Assembly: GCA_015200345.1 (NCBI GenBank)
Contig: CP054187.1
Coordinates: forward strand, 604,470-668,469
Length of the DNA stretch: 64,000 nt
Origin: Planctomycetia bacterium
Lineage (GTDB): Bacteria; Planctomycetota; Phycisphaerae; UBA1845; UTPLA1
Direction of reading: 5' to 3'
Shown: piece after piece, positions 27,372-35,837 of the stretch
How the letters are laid out: each line of letters starts with the position of its first letter
How positions within the stretch are numbered: the first letter of the stretch is position 1
Notes under the pieces: generated by a model
Databases searched by the model: none
What the model saw: only the letters and a program-made list of their open reading frames with translations
Told to the model about the DNA's origin: nothing
Made by a program: the position numbers and the translations under genes

Positions 27372-29123
27372 TCATTCCGTCAGCACCGTCTCCTTCACGA
27401 CTTCTTCAATCGTCGTGATGCCATCGTAAATGGCCAGCAGGCCGCTTTCGCGCAGGGTGCGCATGCCGTTGCGCTGGGCGGCTTCGCGGAGGATGCCGGT
27501 GGAGGCATTGTTCATGACCAGATCGCGAATCTCTTCGTTGAAGACCATTGTCTCAAAAATACCAACGCGACCGCGATAGCCGGTTCCGTTGCAGTAGTCG
27601 CAGCCGGCGCCGAAATAGAACGTGCGGCCTTCGACGTCCTCGGGGCGAAGCTGCAATTCCATAAGTTGTTCGGGCGTCGGCGTGTAGGGCTGTTTGCAGT
27701 TTTTGCAGATGCGGCGCGCGAGGCGCTGCGCCACGACGGCCTCAAACGTCGCGGTGATGAGAAACGGCTCCACGCCGAGATCGAGCAGGCGGGCAACGGC
27801 CGACGGTGCATCGTTGGTGTGCAGGGTCGAGAAGACGAGGTGTCCCGTCAGCGAAGATTGGATGGCAATTTGCGCCGTCTCGAGATCGCGGATTTCACCG
27901 ACGAGGATCACGTCCGGATCCTGTCGCAGGAAGCTCCGCAGGGCACGGGCGAACGTCATGCCCGTGTCGACGTTCACCTGGCACTGAATGATGCCGTCGA
28001 TGTCGTATTCGACCGGATCCTCGGCCGTGAGGATCTTGGTATCGGGCGTGTTCAGGTGATTCAGGCAGGCGTAGAGAGTCGTCGTCTTGCCGGAACCGGT
28101 CGGTCCGGTGTTGATGATGATACCGTGCGGCCGGTTGATGAGCTGTTTGAGGATGTTCAGGTCGTCCTCGCGCAGGCCGATGCGGTCGAGGTCGAGTTGC
28201 ACATTGCTGCGGTCAAGAATACGCAACACGACCGATTCGCCGAACATGGTGGGCAGAACGGCGACGCGGAGGTCAACCGGGTTGCCGGCGACGGTCAGGC
28301 TGATGCGACCATCCTGCGGCAGGCGGCGCTCGGCGATATCAAGATTGGCCATGACCTTGATTCGGCTGGCGATGGCCATGGCGAGAAATCGCTGCGGGGG
28401 CACCATTTCGTACAACACGCCGTCGATTCGATATCGAAGTTTGTATTCATTCTCGAACGGCTCAAAGTGGATGTCGCTGGAGTGATCCTGAATCGCCCGC
28501 AGAAGCACGAGGTTCAGCAGTTGCTTGACCGGGTTGGCGTTGACCAGCTCCTTCAGCTCTTCGAGATCGATGGACTCGCCGCGGCCCTGAAACTTGGATA
28601 ACTCCGCGTCGCCGCCGATCTCGGTGAGCAGATCGTTGATCGACTGGGCCGAACCTTCGGGGTAGTAGCGGTTCAACGCCGTGGTGATCTGATCCTCGGA
28701 GGCGATCATCGGTCGGATGTTGTACCCCAGAAGCTTCTGGAGATCGTCCGTCGCCTGGAAGTTGTCGGGCGAGGCGATGGCCACGCTCAAGGTGTTCGAC
28801 GCCGAATCGTATGCCACGGGGATGATGCGATACGTGTTGGCCATCTGGTTCGGGACAAGCTTGATCACGTCGGCCTGTACGTCCATCGCATCGAGGTTGA
28901 TCGGCTCCATGCCGATCTGCGCGGCAAGGGCCAGCTTGAGATCGGCCTCGGTGATGTATCCCAGGTCGATGAGAATCTGGCCGAGCGGGCCGCGCTTGGT
29001 TTTCTGCACGCCGAGCGCCTCGTGCACCTGGGTGCGGTTGACCTTCCCCATCTTGATGAGGATGCGGCCCAGGAGGCGGCCTTTGTATTCGCGCGTCGAT
29101 GGAGCAGGTGCGGCAGCGGACAT
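27372..29123 (-). CDS. pilB: Type IV pilus assembly / type II secretion ATPase (PilB/GspE family)
   Basis: A 583-residue hexameric ATPase that powers pilin assembly at the inner membrane. The N-terminal domain has two MshEN-like repeats (RLLGRILIKMGKVNRTQVHE and PLGQILIDLGYITEADLKLA), the type that binds c-di-GMP in MshE. The motor has Walker A GPTGSGKTTT (near 338), Asp-box/Walker B DPDVILVGEIRDLETAQIA and the His-box GHLVFSTLHT. A four-cysteine zinc site follows (CKNCKQ near 471, CDYCNGTGYRGR near 508). It is the third gene of the run PilB2, PilT, PilB1 on the minus strand. Confidence 0.93.
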   Translation of the reverse strand: MSAAAPAPSTREYKGRLLGRILIKMGKVNRTQVHEALGVQKTKRGPLGQILIDLGYITEADLKLALAAQIGMEPINLDAMDVQADVIKLVPNQMANTYRIIPVAYDSASNTLSVAIASPDNFQATDDLQKLLGYNIRPMIASEDQITTALNRYYPEGSAQSINDLLTEIGGDAELSKFQGRGESIDLEELKELVNANPVKQLLNLVLLRAIQDHSSDIHFEPFENEYKLRYRIDGVLYEMVPPQRFLAMAIASRIKVMANLDIAERRLPQDGRISLTVAGNPVDLRVAVLPTMFGESVVLRILDRSNVQLDLDRIGLREDDLNILKQLINRPHGIIINTGPTGSGKTTTLYACLNHLNTPDTKILTAEDPVEYDIDGIIQCQVNVDTGMTFARALRSFLRQDPDVILVGEIRDLETAQIAIQSSLTGHLVFSTLHTNDAPSAVARLLDLGVEPFLITATFEAVVAQRLARRICKNCKQPYTPTPEQLMELQLRPEDVEGRTFYFGAGCDYCNGTGYRGRVGIFETMVFNEEIRDLVMNNASTGILREAAQRNGMRTLRESGLLAIYDGITTIEEVVKETVLTE

Positions 29124-29196
29124 ATCACCATTCCGTCATCGCCGGATGGACCGCATCGCGCGGCCGCCGGCGGAACCCTTTCAGAAAAACCGTTTG

Positions 29197-30339
29197 CTAT
29201 TCCTTGCCCTTTTCACCCTCGGCAGCGGCCTCATCCTTGATTGTAATCAACGAGTCTCCGGCCTCGTGCAACTTGCCGGCCTTCTCCAGCTTCTCCTGAA
29301 GCTCTGACGCGTGCCGAGCCTTGTCGAGCATTTCGTCGGCCTCGATCAGGCCGCGCTCGTAGAGCGACCAGAGGTGCTCATCGAGCAACTGCATTCCGTA
29401 CTTCTTGCCGGTTTGAATGGCCGAGTCGATACGAAAGGTCTTGTTCTCGCGGATCAGGTTGGCGATGGCCGGCGTGACCACCATGAATTCATACGCCGCG
29501 ACCATGCCCGACGGCTTCCTCGGCATGAGGGCCTGGCTAAGCACGGCGATGAGCGAAGTCGATAGCTGCACTCGGATCTGATCCTGCTGCTCATGCGGGA
29601 AAGCATCGATGATACGATTCACCGTTCCCTGGCAGCCCGTGGTATGCAGCGTGGAAAAGACCAAGTGGCCGGTTTCGGCGGCGAGGATGGCGTTGGAGAT
29701 TGTTTCCAGATCGCGCATTTCACCGACGAGGATGACGTCCGGGTCCTGTCGCAGCACGCGGCGGAGCGCCTCGGCGAAGCTTGGCACGTCGTTCCCGACT
29801 TCGCGCTGGTTGATCAGGCTCTTCTTGTGCTGGTGGTAATACTCGATCGGGTCTTCAACCGTCACGATGTGGCGGTCCATTTCGTTGTTGATGTAATTCA
29901 ACATGGACGCCAGCGTGGTCGTCTTGCCCGAACCCGTCGGACCGGTGACCAGAAACAGCCCGCGCGGCCGACGGCAGAGAGCGCGGCAGATGGGCGGCAG
30001 GCCGATTTCCTCAAACGACAGAAACCGGCTGGGGATCAGCCGCAGAACGATGGAGATGTTGCCTTTTTGCCGAAAGACCGCAACGCGGAAGCGGCCCGCA
30101 TCGCCGAAGGCAAAGCCGAAGTCCGTCCCGCCCTCTTCCTGCAATTCCTGTTGATTGCGGTCGGGCGTGATGGACTTCATCAGGGCGACGCAGTCCTCCG
30201 GCTCCAGCACTTTCGTCTCAAGCTGGCGCAGGCGGCCGTGCAGACGGATCACCGGCGGTCGCCCGACGGAAATGTGAATGTCCGACCCGCCCTTTTTGAT
30301 GCAGGTCTCCAACAAACGGTCAATGTGAATCGTTGCCAT
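29197..30339 (-). CDS. pilT: Type IV pilus retraction ATPase
   Basis: A 380-residue PilT-family ATPase. The N-terminal PAS-like region (MATIHIDRLLETCIKKGGSD, then IHISVGRPPVIRLHGRL) is typical, and the motor has Walker A GPTGSGKTTTLASMLNYINN (near 135), Walker B QDPDVILVGEMRDLETISNA and GHLVFSTLHTTG. The AIRAGA motif region reads as AEAL/MPR..., and the C-terminus is a Lys/Glu-rich tail. It depolymerises pili, giving twitching motility or DNA uptake. ATG follows GGTAGG. It lies between two PilB-type genes. Confidence 0.93.
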   Translation of the reverse strand: MATIHIDRLLETCIKKGGSDIHISVGRPPVIRLHGRLRQLETKVLEPEDCVALMKSITPDRNQQELQEEGGTDFGFAFGDAGRFRVAVFRQKGNISIVLRLIPSRFLSFEEIGLPPICRALCRRPRGLFLVTGPTGSGKTTTLASMLNYINNEMDRHIVTVEDPIEYYHQHKKSLINQREVGNDVPSFAEALRRVLRQDPDVILVGEMRDLETISNAILAAETGHLVFSTLHTTGCQGTVNRIIDAFPHEQQDQIRVQLSTSLIAVLSQALMPRKPSGMVAAYEFMVVTPAIANLIRENKTFRIDSAIQTGKKYGMQLLDEHLWSLYERGLIEADEMLDKARHASELQEKLEKAGKLHEAGDSLITIKDEAAAEGEKGKE

Positions 30340-30394
30340 GGATGCCTACCGGGTCCGTCACCCGCGTTGATGCCTGTTTGCTAACTCAACCCTG

Positions 30395-32119
30395 TCAGAC
30401 GCCACCGACTTCGTCCTGTGCGATGCGCAGAATTTCCTCGATGGAGGTCGCGCCGGCGAGAATCTTCCGCTGGCCGTCTTCCAGCAGCGTGCGCATGCCC
30501 GTGGCCTTGGCCGCGCGGCGTACCTGTGTGACCGAGGCCCGATTGAACGCCAGCTCACGCAGCTCGCTGTTCATGATGAGCATTTCAAAGATGCCGCGCC
30601 GGCCGCGGTAACCCGTGTTGTTGCATGCCGAGCAGCCGCCGGGACGATAGATCGTCTTGCCTTCAAGCTGCTCGGGCTTGAAGCCGCAGAGTTTGAGCTG
30701 AATGGGGTCCGGATTCGTATCGGGCTGGCGGCACTCTTTGCACAGAATGCGAACCAGGCGCTGGGCCATGATCGCCTGCACGCTGCTTGCGATCAGGAAG
30801 GGCTTGATGCCCATGTCGATCAGACGCGTCAGAGCGCTGGGCGCGTCGTTGGTGTGCAGCGTTGAGAACACGAGGTGTCCGGTCAGGGCCGCCTGCACGG
30901 CGATCTCACCGACCGACAGATCGCGGATTTCTCCGACCAGGATGATGTTCGGCGCCTGGCGCAGCATGGAGCGCAGAATCTTGTCGAAACCCAGCCCGAT
31001 GTCCTCGCGCACCTGGCACTGGTTCATGCCGGGGAACACATACTCGACCGGATCCTCGGCGGTGATGATTTTCTTGTCGGGCCGGTTCAATTCCTGCAAC
31101 GCGGCGTACAGCGTGGTCGTCTTGCCCGAACCCGTCGGACCGGTGACCAGGAACATGCCGTTGGGCCGGGAGATGATCTTCGTGAAACGCTCGTAGTCGT
31201 CGGCCTCAAAACCCAATTGCTGCACACCGACCGCGGCGGAATCGGGCCGCAGGATACGAAGCACGATCGACTCGCCGTGGACCGCCGGGCAGCAGCTCAC
31301 GCGAAAGTCGATGTCCTTTCCGCCGATGCGCATCTTGATGCGTCCGTCCTGCGGCACGCGCTTCTCGGCAATATCGACACCGGCCATGATCTTCAAGCGG
31401 GTCGTCACGGCGTTTTGCAGGCGCTTCGGCACGTTCTCGCGCTCAAGACATACCCCGTCGATACGATAGCGCACGCGCACGCGATCACTCATCGGCTCGA
31501 CGTGAATATCGCTCGCCCGGGTGCGCACCGCCTCGCTGATCATCATGTTGATGAGCTTGATGATCGGTGCGTCCGGGTCTTCCTCGGTCGCCGTCGACTT
31601 CTTGACGCCGCGCGCGTCCTGATCGAGCGAGGCATCGACCGAGGCGTCCATGCTGCGCGACAACTCATCCAGCGAACGCTCCGCGCCGGAGAGGTACTTT
31701 TCGATGTACGCCTTGATACGCGATTTGGGCGAGATGACCGGGATCACTTCGCTCACGCCCAGCCGAAACCGAAGCATGTCCAACGTGTCAAGATCGAGCG
31801 GATCGTGAATGATCACCTTCATGTGACCGTTCTCGCTCGCCAACGGCAGGATCAGGTTGTGCTTGCAGATCTTGTCCGGCACCAGGGCCAGCACTTCGGG
31901 CGGGATCAGTCCCTTGGTGATTTCGACGTACTCCAGGCCATGCTGGGTCGCGAGGGCTTTGTAAACGTCATCCTCGGAGGCGATTTCCAATTCGATCATC
32001 GCCTCGCCGATGCGCTTCTGGTTGTTGCTCGCGTACAGGGCGGCACGATCGGCGTCGTCGCGCGACACCAACCCCTGTTCCTGGAGAATCTCACCGAGCT
32101 TCTTGCGCTTCTTGGCCAT
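30395..32119 (-). CDS. Second PilB/GspE-family assembly ATPase
   Basis: A 574-residue ATPase (start ATG 32119, MAKKRKKLGEILQEQG; a longer frame adds 24 residues without homology). The N-terminal domain again has two MshEN-like repeats (KKLGEILQEQGLVSRDDADR, KRIGEAMIELEIASEDDVYK). The motor has Walker A GPTGSGKTTT (about 330), APNIILVGEIRDLSVGEIA and GHLVFSTLHTNDA, and a zinc site of CKECRQ and CSACNNTGYRGR. Two different PilB proteins beside one PilT suggest either two pilus/secretion machines or a split of function. Confidence 0.92.
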   Translation of the reverse strand: MAKKRKKLGEILQEQGLVSRDDADRAALYASNNQKRIGEAMIELEIASEDDVYKALATQHGLEYVEITKGLIPPEVLALVPDKICKHNLILPLASENGHMKVIIHDPLDLDTLDMLRFRLGVSEVIPVISPKSRIKAYIEKYLSGAERSLDELSRSMDASVDASLDQDARGVKKSTATEEDPDAPIIKLINMMISEAVRTRASDIHVEPMSDRVRVRYRIDGVCLERENVPKRLQNAVTTRLKIMAGVDIAEKRVPQDGRIKMRIGGKDIDFRVSCCPAVHGESIVLRILRPDSAAVGVQQLGFEADDYERFTKIISRPNGMFLVTGPTGSGKTTTLYAALQELNRPDKKIITAEDPVEYVFPGMNQCQVREDIGLGFDKILRSMLRQAPNIILVGEIRDLSVGEIAVQAALTGHLVFSTLHTNDAPSALTRLIDMGIKPFLIASSVQAIMAQRLVRILCKECRQPDTNPDPIQLKLCGFKPEQLEGKTIYRPGGCSACNNTGYRGRRGIFEMLIMNSELRELAFNRASVTQVRRAAKATGMRTLLEDGQRKILAGATSIEEILRIAQDEVGGV

Positions 32120-32381
32120 GCGATTGTTTGCGCCGCATGCGGTCTGATTCGTCTTCCCTGACGCGGGGCAGCGTCCGCCCGCCGCGCTCATCCACCCATG
32201 AGCAACCTGCTTACGCCGCTCATTGTTGCGTCCGCTGGTTCCATGCTACCGGACAACGGACTGCCTCGCACCCCGGCCGCCCCGTGTCCCACTGGAAGGT
32301 CTTCGCCGCAGCCTCATTCGATTGTACGTTACCTCTTCCGTCGGATCAACCGCTTACACCGCTTGGCCGCCGCGCTTGCTG

Positions 32382-33398
32382 TCAGTCGCGGCGTGCCGAC
32401 GCGGTCAGGCGGAAGTCGTCCCGTCGTCCGCGTTTCAGGAGCCGATGTCCCAGCGCCGCAATCATCGCCGCGTTGTCGGTGCAGTACGCCGGCGGCGTCA
32501 CATGGAGCGTCACGCCGCGCTCCCGGCATCGCTGCTCCAGCCGGACACGAAGCATCGAATTCGCCGCCACGCCGCCGCCCACGAGCAGCGTACGCAGGCC
32601 AGTCCGCTCCAGGGCCTGCATCGAACGATCCACGAGCACGTCCACCGCCGCCGCCGAGAACGCCGCGCAAACGTCATTCACGTCCTGTTCGCTAATCCGC
32701 TCCAGCCCACCGAAGGTGCGGCCCGGGCCGTGGACGTGATACAAGACCGCCGTCTTCAAACCGCTGAACGAGAAATCCAGCCCGTCTCCCGGCATGGACC
32801 GCGGAAACCGCACGCGCTCCGGATCACCCAGCCGCGCTCGCCGATCCACCACCGGCCCGCCGGGATACCCCAGCTTGAGGATGCTCGCCACCTTGTCGAA
32901 CGCCTCGCCCGCCGCATCATCCACCGTCGCGCCCAGCAGCGTGATGCGTTCCACGTCCTCCACCCGAAACAACGACGTATGTCCGCCCGATACGACCAAC
33001 GAGACCGCCGGCCACGGATCGTGATCCGGCAAGATCGCCGCGCTGGTCGCATGCGCTTCGAGGTGGTCCACCCCGATGAGCGGCTTGCCCCAGGCCCACG
33101 CCAGCGCCTTGGCCGCCGTCACGCCGATCAACAGGCAGCCGATCAGCCCCGGTCGCGCCGTCACCGCGATGCCGTCGAGATCGGCCGGCGTCACGCCCGC
33201 CGCCGCAAGGGCTTCGCGAATCAAGGCGTCGAGTTGTTCAAGGTGGGCGCGCGACGCCAGCTCCGGCACGACGCCGCCATACTTGGCGTGGAGATCGTAT
33301 TGCGTGGCGATCAGGTTTGATCGAACCTCGCGCCCGTCCGCCACGACGGCGGCGGCCGTTTCATCGCACGATGTTTCAATCCCCAGAATCATGCCCAT
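32382..33398 (-). CDS. tsaD: tRNA N6-adenosine threonylcarbamoyltransferase
   Basis: A 338-residue Kae1/TsaD/Qri7 protein of the ASKHA fold that transfers threonylcarbamoyl to A37 of ANN-decoding tRNAs with TsaB and TsaE. The N-terminal loop is ILGIETSCDETAAAVV; the metal-binding motif is HLEAH (112-116), with Ala where most have Gly; VSGGHTSLF, GEAFDKVA and TDNAAMIA are conserved. It follows the S41 peptidase gene by only 24 bases on the same strand, so they are probably co-transcribed. Confidence 0.95.
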   Translation of the reverse strand: MGMILGIETSCDETAAAVVADGREVRSNLIATQYDLHAKYGGVVPELASRAHLEQLDALIREALAAAGVTPADLDGIAVTARPGLIGCLLIGVTAAKALAWAWGKPLIGVDHLEAHATSAAILPDHDPWPAVSLVVSGGHTSLFRVEDVERITLLGATVDDAAGEAFDKVASILKLGYPGGPVVDRRARLGDPERVRFPRSMPGDGLDFSFSGLKTAVLYHVHGPGRTFGGLERISEQDVNDVCAAFSAAAVDVLVDRSMQALERTGLRTLLVGGGVAANSMLRVRLEQRCRERGVTLHVTPPAYCTDNAAMIAALGHRLLKRGRRDDFRLTASARRD

Positions 33399-33422
33399 CT
33401 CGGCGCGGCGCCCTCAATTGCG

Positions 33423-34826
33423 TCAGTTCGCTCCGGGCTGCGTCGTCGCGGGGCTTTCAGCCGGCACGCCGGAGGCCAGTCGCTCCAGCAACAATTCGTA
33501 ACCCTTCTTCAATTGGAGGTCGGCTTCGAGCAGCCGCTTGCTCGCGGCAGCCGCGTCAACGGTTTCGGAGGTTGGCTGGGTCGCGGGCTGCGAGGCGGGC
33601 GGCACCAGTTCGCGCGTGACTTCGCGCCAGGCATCGACGCACTTCTTCCGCTGGCGATCCGACAGCACGACTTCCACGGTCGGCATCACGCCCCAGGCAT
33701 CCTTCGAACCGGAGCGAAACGTGCGATCGATGCACTGCCCGCTCGGGAGAAAATAGTACGATGTCGTCAACTTGATCGCGCCGCAGTTGTTGTCCAGCTC
33801 CACGACCTCCTGCACGCTGCCCTTGCCGTAACTGCGCTCGCCGACCACGAGCGCTCGCCGATGATCACGCAGCGCCCCCGCCACGATCTCGGCCGCGCTC
33901 GCCGTCGAACCATTGATCAACACCACCATCGGAAAGGCCGGGTACGTCCCGTCGCGCATCGCGAACCACTGCTTGTCGTCCACGCGGCGGCCGCCGGTGC
34001 GCACGATCAGCCCCGCGTCCAGGAATCGGTCCGCCGTCTCGCGCGCGCTGTCCAGCAAGCCGCCCGTGTTATCACGCAAATCGAGAATCAGCCCACGCAA
34101 CCCCTGCTGAAGCAGGCCCGCCATCACGCTGTCCAGCCGCTCGTCGACATCCTGCGTGAACTTGGTCAACCGAACATACGCTACGCGCTCAACCGGATCC
34201 AGTACGTAATTCCACCCCCCCGCACCCTGTCGGAGCCATCCGCGGATCGAATCCACATGAATCTCGGTGCGGCGAACCTTCATCACATGCGGCGGCTTCG
34301 CCACCGAGTCCGTCGGGCGAACGATTGTCAACTCCGCCTCCGTATCGGGCGGTCCGTTGAGCAGGTTGTTCACCGCATCCACCAGCGTCAACGCGTTGGC
34401 GGCATGGCCGTCGATGTGCGTGATGATGTCGCCCGGCAGAATGCCCGCCTGGGCCGCGGGCGAATTCGGGTCCCGGCTCAACACTTCCAGGCCCGCCGGC
34501 GTCAACCAGACATCGACGCCGATGCCGCCGAACACGCCGTCGGTCCGGCTGCGAAAGCGCTCGTATTCGGATTGGCTCAAGTAGATGGCGTGGGAATCAT
34601 GAAGCTGCGCGACCATCGCGCGGAGGCCCGCATCGACCGCGGCGCGCACCAGTTCGTCGTCATCCGTCACGTTGACGTGGCGCTTGTGAATCTGCGCCCG
34701 CGCGTCGGCCAGCGGGCCGAACGCGCGATAGATCACGTCACGCTCGGCGATCTTCTGGGGAAGCTGCCACATCAGCAGCGTGATGACCGCAATCACCAGA
34801 ATCCACGCGACATTTCGTTTGGGCAT
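33423..34826 (-). CDS. S41-family carboxyl-terminal processing protease
   Basis: A 467-residue periplasmic serine protease. An N-terminal anchor (VAWILVIAVITLLMW) is followed by a PDZ domain (about 99-175: GVFGGIGVDVWLTPAGLEVL) and the S41 domain with RDNTGGLLD, the catalytic Ser in NGSTASAAE (S310) and Lys in ERSYGKGS (K335). Family members trim membrane or cell-envelope proteins. The C-terminal 80 residues include a Pro/Thr/Gln-rich stretch (ELVPPASQPATQPTSETV). Confidence 0.93.
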   Translation of the reverse strand: MPKRNVAWILVIAVITLLMWQLPQKIAERDVIYRAFGPLADARAQIHKRHVNVTDDDELVRAAVDAGLRAMVAQLHDSHAIYLSQSEYERFRSRTDGVFGGIGVDVWLTPAGLEVLSRDPNSPAAQAGILPGDIITHIDGHAANALTLVDAVNNLLNGPPDTEAELTIVRPTDSVAKPPHVMKVRRTEIHVDSIRGWLRQGAGGWNYVLDPVERVAYVRLTKFTQDVDERLDSVMAGLLQQGLRGLILDLRDNTGGLLDSARETADRFLDAGLIVRTGGRRVDDKQWFAMRDGTYPAFPMVVLINGSTASAAEIVAGALRDHRRALVVGERSYGKGSVQEVVELDNNCGAIKLTTSYYFLPSGQCIDRTFRSGSKDAWGVMPTVEVVLSDRQRKKCVDAWREVTRELVPPASQPATQPTSETVDAAAASKRLLEADLQLKKGYELLLERLASGVPAESPATTQPGAN

Positions 34827-35065
34827 AGGTGTTCACGCCGGGCGGGCCTGCATCAAACCCGGCCAGTCATTCACGCAACGCACGCCGACCCGATTGGAAC
34901 CGCCACGCCATTGTTCCACTGGTCAGACGGATCGTCAAGAAACAGGGTTCACGCGGGCACACCGAGGCGGCGTGTCCGCCACATGCGGCCCAGGTTGCCC
35001 GTGAGCAACCACGCCGGCATAATGGAAGCGTCTATGGGCGGCCCGCCGCTCGGGAGGATGGAGCC

Positions 35066-35821
35066 ATGAGCGCAGCGTTCGGTGCCAATTGCGACGATTT
35101 TCATATCGCTTCGCGATTATTCCTCAAACTCGATCTGGCCCTGGAGCGCGAAACCGTGCTCCATTTTTTTGACAGCGTCAAGCGCGAGTTCCCCACGCTG
35201 CGCAAATTGCGCCGCCGGGAGGACGGCACCTTGCTGCTCGAAGAAGACGAATCCGTCGACGGCGCGCGACGCTGGCTGCGGCTCGACGAGTCCGCGCTGC
35301 GCCTGGGGCAGTTTAATCCCAACACGACCCACGACGCCGAGCACTTCGGGCAAGTCGTCCTGAAAATGGCCCCGTATCATCTGACCCTCGGCGAACTTGA
35401 CTACGATCATCTCGAGGTCGTCTACGGCTTCGATCTGGAATTTCGCGGCAATCATGATCAGTTGATCGCCGACACCTTCTTCTCCGAAGGACCGCTCGCA
35501 GGTCTCGTCACCCAGGACGCCGCGGCGCAGGTGATCGACGCCCAGCCCTTTCTCGGCATCGCCATCAGCGAGAATTGCGATACGCAAGTCTACTTGGAAA
35601 TCAAAAGTCGTACCTCGACCTACGAGGTGCGCACGCAGCAGTTCGAGCAGCAGCCACTGGGCGTCTTCCTCACCGTGCGAAAATACTGGGGGTTCACCGA
35701 GGGCGAATCGCTGCTTGACGTTCATCGACAGCTGACCCTGCGCGCCGAGGAATGGGTCAGCGAGAAAATCGTGCCGCTCGTGGTCAACCCCCTGGCCCAG
35801 GCCATTGCTTCGCAACCCTAG
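35066..35821 (+). CDS. Conserved hypothetical protein
   Basis: A 251-residue soluble protein (MSAAFGANCDDFHIASRLFLKLDLALERET...) with no signal peptide, membrane helix or catalytic motif I recognise. The sequence is evenly alpha/beta (LTLGELDYDHLEVVYGFDLE, TQVYLEIKSRTSTYEVRTQQ), and its codon use fits the neighbourhood. ATG 35066 is preceded by GGGAGGATGGAG, which decides the start over an upstream frame opening at 34829. The stop overlaps the promoter-proximal part of the next gene, so the two are likely an operon. Confidence 0.8.
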   Translation: MSAAFGANCDDFHIASRLFLKLDLALERETVLHFFDSVKREFPTLRKLRRREDGTLLLEEDESVDGARRWLRLDESALRLGQFNPNTTHDAEHFGQVVLKMAPYHLTLGELDYDHLEVVYGFDLEFRGNHDQLIADTFFSEGPLAGLVTQDAAAQVIDAQPFLGIAISENCDTQVYLEIKSRTSTYEVRTQQFEQQPLGVFLTVRKYWGFTEGESLLDVHRQLTLRAEEWVSEKIVPLVVNPLAQAIASQP

Positions 35822-35837
35822 CCGTTTCCGGGTGACG

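Noticed and set aside
27103..27429. 108-codon plus-strand frame in the gap before the first PilB
   Set aside because: It runs into the PilB coding sequence, lacks a Shine-Dalgarno and has no coding style.
30875..32161. 428-codon open frame on the plus strand
   Set aside because: It is antisense to the second PilB and shows only Ala/Arg/His-rich sequence.
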